Source: Balneolaceae bacterium SMO_bin1 (lineage in GTDB: Bacteria > Bacteroidota > Rhodothermia > Balneolales > Balneolaceae). Taken from it: a stretch of 22,322 nt of DNA. The notes below the pieces were generated by a model. The model did no database searches, was not told the DNA's origin, and worked only from the letters and a program-made list of their open reading frames with translations. Of this stretch, positions 1 to 8,664 are shown one piece after another (the stretch's first letter is position 1; every line of letters starts with the position of its first letter). A program made the position numbers and the translations under genes. The stretch lies in the NCBI GenBank assembly GCA_003123965.1, contig NNSL01000498.1, forward strand, positions 1 to 22,322. The letters are read 5' to 3'.

Positions 1-1503
1 AATCTTAAGAACGAAATCCTATCCGGCCTCACAGTTTCGCTGGCCCTTGTCCCAGAAGCGGTTGCCTTTTCACTTATTGCAGGCGTAAGTCCCTTAATCG
101 GTCTCTATTCTGCATTCTTTATTGGCTTAATTACAGCCGTTTTGGGCGGGCGTCCCGGTATGATCTCCGGCGCCACCGGTGCCATCGCCGTAGTAATTAT
201 AAGCCTGGTGGCCCGCCACGGTGTAGAATACCTTTTCGCAGCCGTTATACTTATGGGTATTATTCAAATGGCTGTTGGTGCGTTAAAATTAGGCAAGTTC
301 ATTCGCCTTGTGCCCCACTCAGTGATGTACGGCTTCGTAAACGGGCTGGCCATTGTCATTTTTATGGCACAACTCGACCAGTTCAAAACCATTGGCGCTG
401 GCGGTGAGCTTGTATGGCTCAGTGGCACACCGATGGCTGTCATGCTTGGTTTTGTGCTGTTAACGATGGCTATCATCCACTTTTTACCGAAACTAACAAA
501 GGCCGTTCCTGCTTCGCTGGCCGCTATTCTTGTGGTCTCCGGCATCATTATATTCCTTCAAGTACCTACTAAAACGGTTGGCGATATTGCCTCTATTTCT
601 GGTGGACTACCCTCTTTCCACCTGCCGATGGTGCCGTTAAATTTTGAAACCTTGGCCATCATTTTTCCCTATGCACTCATAATGGCACTGGTAGGTCTTA
701 TCGAAAGCCTGCTTACACTTACCGTTGTTGATGAAATGACGGAAACCAGGGGCCGCGGCAACAAAGAAAGCGTGGCCCAGGGCATTGCCAATTTTGTTTG
801 TGGTTTATTTGGCGGCATGGGCGGCTGCGCTATGATTGGCCAAAGCATTATCAACGTCAGCTCAGGCGGGCGCAACCGCATATCGGGCATCGTTGCCGCT
901 GTTAGCTTATTGCTGTTTGTGGTGATGGGCGCCTTTTTGATTGAACAAGTGCCCATGGCTGCCTTGGTGGGCCTTATGTTTATGGTTGCCATTGGTACCT
1001 TTGAATGGGCCAGCCTCCAAATGTTCAGAAATGTACCGCTTTCTGATTTTATAGTGATGATTACCGTAGCACTGGTTACGGTGGTTTTCCATAATCTTGC
1101 CGTAGCGGTGCTCATTGGCGTGGTAATTTCTGCTTTAAAGTTTGCCTGGGAAAATGCGCTTCGCATTCGGGCTCGCAAGCGCATCGACGAAGACGGACGA
1201 AAGCATTACGAAATTTACGGACCCCTGTTTTTTGGTTCTGTCGGCCTCTTTCAGGAAAAGTTTAAAGTGGCAGACGATCCGGATGAAATCATTATTAATT
1301 TCGAAGAATCGCGCGTGGTTGATCACTCTGCCATTGAGGCTTTGAACAAAGTAACGAAACGCTATGCCAAGCTTGGCAAAAAAGTACACCTAAAACATTT
1401 GAGCAAAGACTGCCGCGCCATGCTAGATAATGCCTCCGCTATTGTTGATGTAAACTACTGGGAAGATCCAAAATACAAGCTCGTATCCGATAAACTTGCT
1501 TGA
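1..1503 (+). CDS. SulP family anion transporter with C-terminal STAS domain (5' end missing)
   Basis: Secondary transporter of inorganic anions (sulfate, bicarbonate or similar) in the inner membrane; the substrate cannot be read from sequence. The frame is open from base 1, so the gene begins before the window; 500 residues are visible. The first visible residues ([19 protein letters not shown]) match the SulP signature around TM1-TM2, so only a short N-terminus is lost. About ten hydrophobic segments follow, then a STAS domain at about visible residues 402-490 with the loop [10 protein letters not shown], where a Ser follows the conserved Asp region as in SulP and anti-sigma antagonist STAS domains. 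An ATG at 142 is internal: the codons before it encode conserved SulP sequence. The next gene begins 163 bases downstream, so it is probably a separate transcription unit. Family is secure; substrate is not. Confidence 0.94.
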   Translation, partial: NLKNEILSGLTVSLALVPEAVAFSLIAGVSPLIGLYSAFFIGLITAVLGGRPGMISGATGAIAVVIISLVARHGVEYLFAAVILMGIIQMAVGALKLGKFIRLVPHSVMYGFVNGLAIVIFMAQLDQFKTIGAGGELVWLSGTPMAVMLGFVLLTMAIIHFLPKLTKAVPASLAAILVVSGIIIFLQVPTKTVGDIASISGGLPSFHLPMVPLNFETLAIIFPYALIMALVGLIESLLTLTVVDEMTETRGRGNKESVAQGIANFVCGLFGGMGGCAMIGQSIINVSSGGRNRISGIVAAVSLLLFVVMGAFLIEQVPMAALVGLMFMVAIGTFEWASLQMFRNVPLSDFIVMITVALVTVVFHNLAVAVLIGVVISALKFAWENALRIRARKRIDEDGRKHYEIYGPLFFGSVGLFQEKFKVADDPDEIIINFEESRVVDHSAIEALNKVTKRYAKLGKKVHLKHLSKDCRAMLDNASAIVDVNYWEDPKYKLVSDKLA

Positions 1504-1666
1504 TGGAGTTGTGATTACGAGACAAATATTGGTAGGCAATGCAGTTTTTTTAGCTGGCATCTGTAAAATTTCATCCAAATTTTTACATTTTTACAAGCAC
1601 TAGAAATGCTAGCCAAGGTGAGATTGTTGAGCAAATCGTTAATCGAAACTACCAAAAGTTCAGTTT

Positions 1667-2341
1667 ATGTCCCTCTTTCGCATCAACCCCGAGAATCCTT
1701 TTAAGGGCCCGCACCAAAATCAACCCACGGCAACGCACGGGCCAAAACCAGAAGAGGCCAACCTTGCCATGATATTGGTTCACGGCCGCGGGGCCAGCGC
1801 CCAAAGCATGCTACTTTTCGCCGATGAATTCAGCGGGACAGTAATTCATTATCGCGCCCTTCAGGCTAGCGGGCATACGTGGTATCCGCAATCGTTTTTG
1901 GCCCCGAAAGAACAAAATCAACCGGGCATCAACAGCGGGCTGCAAGCCATTCATGATCAAATTCGATTGCTGAATGAAGCAGGCATTGCCACCAAAAAAA
2001 TCGTACTGCTTGGCTTTTCGCAAGGAGCGTGCCTGGCCAGTGAATTTGCTGCGCGTCACCCCCAGCGCTACGGCGGCGTGGTGGCATTCAGCGGCGGGTT
2101 AATTGGCGATGAAATCAACCCGGAACACTATGAGGGCTCAATTGAAAATACGCCGGTTTTTCTAGGCTGCAGCGACCGCGATCCGCACATTCCAAAAGAA
2201 CGCGTAGACGAAACCGAACAGGTTTTTCAGCAGCTTGGCGCCGATGTAACCAAAAAAATCTACAAGGGTATGGGCCATACTGTTAACAAAGATGAAATTG
2301 ATGCCGCCCAAAGAATGATATTCAACATTGAGCAGCAGTAG
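1667..2341 (+). CDS. alpha/beta hydrolase (phospholipase/carboxylesterase family)
   Basis: Predicted cytoplasmic serine esterase of 224 residues, the usual size for the carboxylesterase/lysophospholipase (YpfH-like) family. Visible landmarks in order: HGRGA at 39-43 (oxyanion-hole strand), the nucleophile elbow GFSQG with Ser118, an acid candidate in CSDRDPHIP (Asp170 or Asp172), and the catalytic His204 in GMGHTV. No signal peptide is visible. The ATG at 1667 gives a normal family N-terminus and no better start exists; there is no Shine-Dalgarno sequence, as is common in this window. It stands alone between the SulP gene and a 614-base gap. The natural substrate is unknown; short-chain acyl esters would be typical for the family. 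Confidence 0.85.
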   Translation: MSLFRINPENPFKGPHQNQPTATHGPKPEEANLAMILVHGRGASAQSMLLFADEFSGTVIHYRALQASGHTWYPQSFLAPKEQNQPGINSGLQAIHDQIRLLNEAGIATKKIVLLGFSQGACLASEFAARHPQRYGGVVAFSGGLIGDEINPEHYEGSIENTPVFLGCSDRDPHIPKERVDETEQVFQQLGADVTKKIYKGMGHTVNKDEIDAAQRMIFNIEQQ

Positions 2342-2955
2342 CTTACAAATGCACCTAGTATTTTTTAACTTTTCAATGAGTTGGTACCCCAAAAAGAAAC
2401 TAAGCCCAAAGTTATACGCGGAGTATTTCCATGCGTTTACCAATCAGTAGTTAACGTTCATTTAATTTGGCAATTTTACCGGAATTCAGTTATTTAGGGC
2501 CTACAAAAAGGGGCGTCTTTTTTACTGTGGACGCCACCGCTTATTGCGCTGGATTCATGTAACGTTGTGCCCCGATTTAGCTAAACTGCAATTGAAAAAT
2601 TAACAGCCTCTGGCTATGTCAAGTCAACCCTTGCACCATCTCGTCATTTATCCTCCGTCGGTTACGATAATGCGGACAAATTCTTCTACACTGACCGCTT
2701 TTCTATACGATATATGGGATTCCCCTGAACATTTATTCCAACTTAACTGAAATTTCCCTGCGCATTCACGCGTGTTAAACTGCCCTATTGAGGGTGTAAT
2801 TCAAGACTTTAAAGTTGCATACATTGTTGGTTCTTTGCATTAACATTAACCAATAGAATAAGTAATCTTTAGCATTCTGAATTAATACCTTTACGTGAAA
2901 CGGCGGGTCTTCCAAACAAGTTCATCAACATTCATAAAGCATTAATCTTAATCGC
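2342..2955. other. 614-base intergenic gap, no convincing gene
   Basis: This stretch is more AT-rich than the flanking genes and contains no credible coding sequence on either strand. One plus-strand frame from about 2497 to 2727 stays open except for a single TAA near 2581, but it has no start, no recognised motif and a length that chance allows. The one structured element is the hairpin at 2512-2535, annotated separately. The gap must also contain the promoter of the APC permease gene, but I do not see a match good enough to call. Confidence 0.5.
2505..2535 (-). terminator. possible minus-strand intrinsic terminator
   Basis: A perfect 6-bp GC-rich inverted repeat, GGCGTC at 2512-2517 and GACGCC at 2530-2535, encloses a 12-nt loop. 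Read on the minus strand, the stem is followed after two C residues by a run of five T residues (2506-2510 on the plus strand are A). On the plus strand no T-run follows. No minus-strand gene lies upstream of it, so either a small unannotated RNA ends here or the structure is fortuitous. Confidence 0.3.
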
Positions 2956-5037
2956 ATGTCTAAAAAGAAGTTAGAGAAAAACCTTCGCCTTTATGATGTG
3001 TTTGCCATTAGTACCGGGGCAATGTTCAGTTCCGGATTTTTCCTGCTTCCCGGTATAGCAGCAGCACAAACGGGAGCCTCGGTATACCTGGCATATTTTG
3101 CATCAGGACTCCTTATTTTACCGGCAATGCTCAGTGTGGCTGAACTTTCCACCGCTATGCCGCGATCCGGGGGCGCTTACTATTTTCTTGATCGCAGTAT
3201 GGGCCCCATGGTTGGCACGGTAGGCGGTCTTGGTTCCTGGTTTGCCCTGATGTTTAAAAGCGCTTTTGCACTGATTGGTATGGGAGCCTACTTATCGCTT
3301 TACATCGACGTTTCGTTTACGCTTCTCGCACTGATCCTTACCGTTGTTTTTGGAATACTTAATATTTTTGGTGCCAAAGAAACAACCTTCTTACAGCGCA
3401 TTTTGGTAACCACGCTCGTCGGCATTATGGCCGTGTTTTTAATTCAGGGATTGGCCGAAATTGCCGGTACCGGCCTTTCCGCTACGCCCGAAGACTACAA
3501 AAAATTCTTTCGGGGTGATTTACATGGTTTCGTTTCAACCATTGGCTTGGTCTTTGTTTCATATGCGGGTTTAACAAAAGTCACCAGTGTTGCCGAAGAA
3601 GTTGAAAATCCCGATCGCAACATACCGCTGGCCATGATTCTTTCACTTGCTACCGCCATGCTCATTTACGTGCTTGGCGTTTACATCATGCTTAAAGTAC
3701 TGGAGCCGTCCGAGTTTTATGCCAGCCTCACCCCCGTAGCCGATGCTGGAGCCAAGCTATTTTCATGGTTACCCGGTTCCACCGGCGTAATTGCTATTGT
3801 TGTAGCGGCCGTGGCGGCATTTGCTTCCACCGGCAACGCCGGAATTATGGCGGCCTCACGTTATCCATTTGCAATGTCGCGTGATAAATTGGTAAGTCCT
3901 TGGTTCAGCCAAATTGGTCGCACAGGTACGCCTGTTTTTTCAGTTATGGTAACTGTCGGCATCATGATTGTTATTCTTCTTGTTTTTGATGTAGAAGCCG
4001 TTGCAAAGCTGGCCAGTGCGTTTCAACTGCTGCTTTTTGGGATGCTTTGCTTTGCGGTAATCGTAATGCGGGAAAGCCAAATTGATGCCTATGTACCCGG
4101 CTTCCGCTCTCCCCTCTATCCCTGGGTACAAATTGCCGGCATGCTTATTTCGGTTTGGTTGATTGCAGAAATGGGTATTTTGGCCGTTGCCTTAACCGGT
4201 ATAGTTGCCGTGTTATGCGTTGTTTGGTATTTCTATTACGCGGGCGGCAAAATTCAGCGACAAGGTGCCATATTTCACATCCATGAACGCCTGGGCCGGC
4301 GGCGCTACGAGGGATTAGAATATGAGCTTTTGAGCATTGTTAATGAAAAAAATATCGAAAAGCGCCTCAGCTACGAAGAGGTGGTTGCACGAAGCGTGAT
4401 TATTGATGAAAGTGCGGCCAGCCAGGATATTAATTCAATGATCAATAAAGCCGCGGACGTTTTTGCCGATCGTCTCAAGATTGATAAAGAAACCATCAAA
4501 GAAGGATTGCTCGAAAATTACTCCAATCGATTCTCAAATCTCGGGAATGGCGTTATCGCCATTTATATGAATTATGAAGACATTGAGACCGCCGAGATGG
4601 TGGCGTTCAAGGTTCCGGAAGAAAACAACCTTGAACTACCGGGTATCAACACCAAATACAATGCACTTATTATTCTCATCACTCCAAAAGACAACCCCGG
4701 CCTTGACATGCGATTGGTTGGTCACCTGGCAGAAATCGTACAAAATGAGCACTTCCTGCCGCGGTGGCTTAATGCTAAATCCGATAAGGAACTGCACGAA
4801 ATTCTGATCAGTGATGAACATTTTGCCCGCTTGACCGTTGCTGAAAGCTCTTATTTTGCCAATAACATTGGAGCTAAAATTGGTGACATACGTTTACCGG
4901 GCAACTGCTTGATTGCCATAATTTACCGGGACGGGAATTTGATTATTCCGCACGGAAGTACAAAAATAGAAGAAGGGGACGAACTTTCCGTGATTGGCGA
5001 CCCTGAAGACATCAAATCGCTGACCAACCAATCTTAA
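2956..5037 (+). CDS. APC family amino acid permease fused to EIIA-like and RCK_C (TrkA_C) domains
   Basis: Inner-membrane amino acid/polyamine/organocation transporter of 693 residues with a long cytoplasmic tail. Residues 1-430 form the permease: the N-terminal DVFAISTGAMFSSGFFLLPG matches the unwound TM1 region of APC proteins, and about twelve hydrophobic segments follow. Residues about 475-620 align by eye with a PTS EIIA type-2 (fructose/mannitol) domain, ending in the characteristic HLAEIV...LNAKSDKELHEIL helices. The position of the phospho-accepting His (family AIPHxR) here reads AIYMNY, so the domain probably cannot be phosphorylated and may be regulatory. Residues about 622-690 resemble RCK_C, with IRLPGNCLIAIIYRDG and a final GDELSVIGDPEDI. 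The ATG at 2956 is the natural start. The cation exchanger gene follows 9 bases after the stop, so the two are probably cotranscribed. The amino acid carried is unknown. Confidence 0.9.
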   Translation: MSKKKLEKNLRLYDVFAISTGAMFSSGFFLLPGIAAAQTGASVYLAYFASGLLILPAMLSVAELSTAMPRSGGAYYFLDRSMGPMVGTVGGLGSWFALMFKSAFALIGMGAYLSLYIDVSFTLLALILTVVFGILNIFGAKETTFLQRILVTTLVGIMAVFLIQGLAEIAGTGLSATPEDYKKFFRGDLHGFVSTIGLVFVSYAGLTKVTSVAEEVENPDRNIPLAMILSLATAMLIYVLGVYIMLKVLEPSEFYASLTPVADAGAKLFSWLPGSTGVIAIVVAAVAAFASTGNAGIMAASRYPFAMSRDKLVSPWFSQIGRTGTPVFSVMVTVGIMIVILLVFDVEAVAKLASAFQLLLFGMLCFAVIVMRESQIDAYVPGFRSPLYPWVQIAGMLISVWLIAEMGILAVALTGIVAVLCVVWYFYYAGGKIQRQGAIFHIHERLGRRRYEGLEYELLSIVNEKNIEKRLSYEEVVARSVIIDESAASQDINSMINKAADVFADRLKIDKETIKEGLLENYSNRFSNLGNGVIAIYMNYEDIETAEMVAFKVPEENNLELPGINTKYNALIILITPKDNPGLDMRLVGHLAEIVQNEHFLPRWLNAKSDKELHEILISDEHFARLTVAESSYFANNIGAKIGDIRLPGNCLIAIIYRDGNLIIPHGSTKIEEGDELSVIGDPEDIKSLTNQS

Positions 5038-5046
5038 AAATAATTT

Positions 5047-6111
5047 ATGTTAACAGCGCTTTATTTTCTTCTGGGGCTCGCGTGCTTGCTGGGCGGTGCT
5101 CATTTACTGGTGCAATCATCATCTAAACTGGCATTTCGTTTTGGCATACCGGCAATCATCATTGGCGTAACGGTTGTGGCTTTTGCCACCAGCGCACCAG
5201 AGGTTGCGGTAAGTTTAAATGCCGTGCTGGATGGCCGCGCCGGGATTGCCATTGGCAACGTAGTGGGCAGTAACATCACCAACATTTTACTAATTCTTGG
5301 CGTTAGTGCCCTCATTACCCCTATCGTTATTCAGCGGCGCATTATTCGCATAGACGTTCCCATTATGATCGGCGCTTCGGTTCTAACCTACCTGCTCTGC
5401 CTCGATGGCCGCTTGCAGATATTCGATGGCGTTATCCTGCTCGCTGCTTTTTCGGGGTTCATAGGCTTTCAGCTATGGCAGTTTAAACAGGGCCAAAGTA
5501 AGGTTGATCCCGAGGACCCCATTATTGACGGCTCGCAATCGATATCAACCCCTAAACAAAGCGTACTGTTGGTTATAGGGCTGGGGTTGTTGGTTTTAGG
5601 CTCACACTGGCTGGTTGAGAGCTCTATCACAGTTGCTCGGCTCTGGGGGTTGAGCGAACTCGTGATTGGACTTACCATCATTGCTATTGGTACATCCCTG
5701 CCCGAAGTGGCCACCTCTATGGTGGCCGCCTGGCGTAACGAAGCTGATCTTTCTGTAGGAAACGTGCTGGGCAGCAATGTGTTTAATATGCTGCTTGTGC
5801 TGGGAATCTGTGCTGTTTTTTCCAGCAACGGCTTGGTGGTGTCCAATGCAGCAGTAGCCCTCGACTTTCCTTTTATGATTGGCGTGAGCATTGCATGCCT
5901 GCCTATATTTTTTGCCGGCCACATCATCACTCGGTGGAATGGAGCCGTATTTCTGATCTACTATGTAGCCTATCTGCTGTTCCTGTTTCTCGACTCAACA
6001 CAGCACCGTTTTCTGCCACTTTTTAGCAACATAATGGCCCTGTTTGTGGTACCTATTACGTTACTCACCATCTCGATAGTAGTGTATCGCTCATGGAAAC
6101 GAGAGCAGTAA
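5047..6111 (+). CDS. calcium/sodium antiporter, CaCA family (YrbG-like)
   Basis: Inner-membrane Ca2+/Na+ (or K+-dependent) exchanger of 354 residues. The two inverted alpha-repeats that bind the ions are both visible and complete: ATSAPE at 47-52 with GNVVGSN at 70-76, and AIGTSLPE at 213-220 with GNVLGSN at 238-244, including the ion-binding acidic residues Glu52 and Glu220. About ten TM segments are split by a short hydrophilic loop (residues about 147-170, rich in Asp, Glu and Ser) that lies where the cytoplasmic loop of the family lies. It starts 9 bases after the APC permease stop, without a Shine-Dalgarno sequence, which suggests one operon and perhaps linked ion and solute homeostasis. 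Length is typical (about 320-360). Ion specificity is inferred from the family only. Confidence 0.93.
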   Translation: MLTALYFLLGLACLLGGAHLLVQSSSKLAFRFGIPAIIIGVTVVAFATSAPEVAVSLNAVLDGRAGIAIGNVVGSNITNILLILGVSALITPIVIQRRIIRIDVPIMIGASVLTYLLCLDGRLQIFDGVILLAAFSGFIGFQLWQFKQGQSKVDPEDPIIDGSQSISTPKQSVLLVIGLGLLVLGSHWLVESSITVARLWGLSELVIGLTIIAIGTSLPEVATSMVAAWRNEADLSVGNVLGSNVFNMLLVLGICAVFSSNGLVVSNAAVALDFPFMIGVSIACLPIFFAGHIITRWNGAVFLIYYVAYLLFLFLDSTQHRFLPLFSNIMALFVVPITLLTISIVVYRSWKREQ

Positions 6112-6208
6112 GATCCATCAAGAGAACCCTTTTTTCAATAGCAGAGATGGATAACGGTATTTAATTAAGTGCACCACTCCCTCTCAAAATGCAGGAAATT
6201 TACATTTA

Positions 6209-6772
6209 TCATTCAACTTCTTTTGGTGTGACCAAAGCTTCTATTTTTTCGATCGAAAGACCATCAATGAATCCCAGCATCTCGTCAGGCGAAAGGCTTC
6301 CCTCAATTGATATAACACCATTTTTCAAAGGTAATACAATAAAGGTGATTCCATCACGAGTACCGCCATAGACAGGATATCCTTTATGCATCTTTTTAAA
6401 AACTCCCTCTTGCCCCTGGGCATCTTTAAGTGGCTTTACCAACTCAGCGATCTCTTTTTCATCTCCACCGCCCACTTCTACTTCCATTCCGCGCTGCATG
6501 TCGCCATACATAGCCTCTGCTTTGGGGTGGTCATTATCCATATAGCCATAGGATTCTACTTGTTCAAGTCCAGATACTGAATCCGGCAAGAGCTGCACAA
6601 GTTTTTTTGCTACAGAAGCTTCCTGGGCCATAACAGGAATTACCGAGCCCATCAGAATGATGGTTGTTACCAAAAAGAAGCCGAGAATTTTAGCCGATAA
6701 ACCCGACAAATTCACCACACTATAATTATCTGCGAATGATAGATTCGTTACCAGTCTGTTTTCATAATTCAT
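6209..6772 (-). CDS. exported protein of unknown function
   Basis: I do not recognise this 187-residue protein. A hydrophobic segment at about residues 29-47 is followed by VMAQ, a good signal peptidase I site (Val-Met-Ala, cut near residue 49), so the mature part of about 138 residues is predicted to be periplasmic or secreted. The 28-residue region before the hydrophobic core is unusually long for a signal peptide, but no ATG lies nearer to it, so the start at 6772 is kept with some doubt. The mature part is acidic, has a GGGDEKE turn, a central YPVYGG segment and a C-terminal LSPDEMLGFIDGL helix, and is predicted to be globular. It is convergent with the antiporter gene to its left and divergent from the Kef antiporter gene to its right; 97 bases separate the two convergent stops. 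Confidence 0.72.
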   Translation of the reverse strand: MNYENRLVTNLSFADNYSVVNLSGLSAKILGFFLVTTIILMGSVIPVMAQEASVAKKLVQLLPDSVSGLEQVESYGYMDNDHPKAEAMYGDMQRGMEVEVGGGDEKEIAELVKPLKDAQGQEGVFKKMHKGYPVYGGTRDGITFIVLPLKNGVISIEGSLSPDEMLGFIDGLSIEKIEALVTPKEVE

Positions 6773-7068
6773 AATAAAAGTTTTTAGTTAGGTAGTATAA
6801 AAAATCATGAAGCCCGAACCAGTAAAAACAGAATAAATGCATTTTTGATGGTGAGATGGGTATCTCTCCTTTAATAATCAGATTTATCTCCCGCTCTTTG
6901 TCTGTATCCGAGCAATCATGGCTTATCTTGCACGCAGGCAATATCTTACCAAAACACAACTTTTTAAGCAACTATTTTTAATTTTTTGATTGATACTTCA
7001 CCAATTACTTTTATTATGGTAATCTGTTAGATTGCCTTTTCAATATCTCATCCGAAATACTATTACAA

Positions 7069-8640
7069 ATGGATATCCTCTGGATTGGTGTTGCTTTTAT
7101 TTTTGGGATGGCGTTTTCGCGTATCAAGCTGCCGCCGTTGGTCGGTTACCTGGCGGCCGGGGCCGCACTTTCGGCATACGGCTACGAGGCCGGTGCGGCG
7201 CTGCACGAGGTAGCGCATCTGGGCGTGCTTTTTCTGCTTTTTACAGTGGGGTTACATCTTCGATTAAAGAATATTATACGTACCGAAGTGCTGGGTACAG
7301 GCGGCATACATCTGCTTGTCAGTACCGTAATATTTACGCCCATTGCCCTCGCGTTTGGTTACGGGTTGCTGGCTTCGGTAATTATTGCCATTGTACTGGG
7401 GTTTTCGAGCACCGTGCTTACAGCTAAAAACCTGGAGCGGCGCGGTGAGCTCGGTGCGTTTCATGGCCGTGTAGCCATAGGCATTCTCATTTTGCAGGAC
7501 GTTGTAGCCATTGTACTTCTGGGCCTCACCAGTGGAACCGCGCCCTCACCATGGGGCTTGGCACTGCTGGGTTTGCCGCTCATCCGGCCGGCCATCATCA
7601 AGCTGGTACAGTGGAGTGAAGAAGAAGAGCTAAAATTACTATTTGGTCTGATGCTTGCTCTTGGCGGAGGCGCCCTTTTCGATACCCTTGGCCTTTCCTC
7701 TGAGTTAGGAGCCCTTGTAGCCGGAATGCTGCTTTCCGGACATACTATTGCTGATGAACTATCAAAGAAGTTATGGGGCTTGAAAGAAGCCTTTCTGGTT
7801 GGCTTTTTCTTAGAGGTAGGGCTGGCAGGACTTCCCAACTTGCAGGATTTTTACCTCGCGTTGGCGGCATTGGCTATTTTACCAATCAAGGCCCTCCTTT
7901 TCTTCGGGCTGATGCTGTTTTTCAAGCTCCGCGCGCGAACCTCCTTTATTGCCACCATTTCACTTGCATCATACAGCGAATTTACCCTTATAGCCGGTAC
8001 GGTGGCCGCGTCCGCCGGTTTTATACCCACGGGTGTTGTTGTGGCTTTTGCCCTGTTAACAGCCGTTTCATTTGCCATCAACGCACCGCTGGCAATTTGG
8101 GAAGAGAAGCTTTGGGAAAAATTTAAACCTGTGCTAACGCGGTACGAACGCGACGTGCGTCACCCCGACCAGCAAATTATTTCGTTGGGCTCGGCCGAAT
8201 ATCTCATTATGGGCATGGGCAATGCAGGAAGAGCAGCGTACGACCGATTTAAAAAAGAGGACAAAAATGTAGTGGGCATGGACATTGACCCTGCCCGTAT
8301 TGAAGGTAATTTAGCGGACGGCCGACGCGTGCTTTATGGAGACATGCAGGATATTGAGCTCTGGAACACCCTGGATATGAGCAATATTAAGGCGGTGATA
8401 ATGGCTATTGGCACGCCCGAAGCAAAAGTCAATGCCACTCGACTTATGCGGTCTAATAATTTTAAAGGCGATATTTATGCTCTTACTTTCCGGGACGAGG
8501 AGCAGCAAGCTCTGCAAAAAGCAGGTGCAAGTGCGGTTTGTATGCCCATTACCCAGGCCGGCCGTAAGTTAGCCGAACTGAGCTTATCAGACGACAGCGC
8601 CTCTAAAGGCATGATTTTAAACCCTGAATTGCAACCTTAA
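7069..8640 (+). CDS. Kef-type K+/H+ antiporter (CPA2) with RCK_N domain
   Basis: Monovalent cation:proton antiporter-2 in the inner membrane, predicted to exchange or release K+ against H+. Residues 1-345 form the exchanger core. LPPLVGYLAAGAAL at 21-34 matches the CPA2 N-terminal helix, and ILQDVVAIV at 141-149 carries the conserved Gln-Asp pair of the ion-translocating helix. Residues about 375-500 are a TrkA-type NAD-binding RCK_N domain: GMGNAG at 382-387 is the dinucleotide loop and Asp405 in GMDID the ribose-binding acid. No RCK_C domain follows, so the protein (523 residues) is shorter than KefB/KefC of about 600. The ATG at 7069 sits in AT-rich sequence without a Shine-Dalgarno. The amidohydrolase gene follows 24 bases after the stop, suggesting cotranscription. 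Gating by nucleotide or glutathione ligands is possible but not shown. Confidence 0.92.
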   Translation: MDILWIGVAFIFGMAFSRIKLPPLVGYLAAGAALSAYGYEAGAALHEVAHLGVLFLLFTVGLHLRLKNIIRTEVLGTGGIHLLVSTVIFTPIALAFGYGLLASVIIAIVLGFSSTVLTAKNLERRGELGAFHGRVAIGILILQDVVAIVLLGLTSGTAPSPWGLALLGLPLIRPAIIKLVQWSEEEELKLLFGLMLALGGGALFDTLGLSSELGALVAGMLLSGHTIADELSKKLWGLKEAFLVGFFLEVGLAGLPNLQDFYLALAALAILPIKALLFFGLMLFFKLRARTSFIATISLASYSEFTLIAGTVAASAGFIPTGVVVAFALLTAVSFAINAPLAIWEEKLWEKFKPVLTRYERDVRHPDQQIISLGSAEYLIMGMGNAGRAAYDRFKKEDKNVVGMDIDPARIEGNLADGRRVLYGDMQDIELWNTLDMSNIKAVIMAIGTPEAKVNATRLMRSNNFKGDIYALTFRDEEQQALQKAGASAVCMPITQAGRKLAELSLSDDSASKGMILNPELQP

Positions 8641-8664
8641 TTGATGCATCAAAACCCATCCATC

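Noticed and set aside
2497..2727. Plus-strand frame with only one stop, possibly a gene remnant
   Set aside because: No start codon, no recognised motif, and the open runs (about 32 and 48 codons) are within chance for this composition.
6113..6152. Inverted repeat ATCCATC/GATGGAT after the cation exchanger gene as a terminator
   Set aside because: Seven AT-rich pairs around a 26-base loop with no T-run after the stem; a T6 lies inside the loop instead.
6853..6866. Small hairpin GAGAT/ATCTC in the gap before the Kef antiporter gene
   Set aside because: Only five pairs, no T-run and no relation to a start codon; such hairpins are expected by chance.
8641..8664. Upstream TTG (8641) and ATG (8644) as starts of the amidohydrolase gene
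   Set aside because: They add eight residues before a complete lipoprotein signal peptide; the ATG at 8665 gives a normal lipobox distance.
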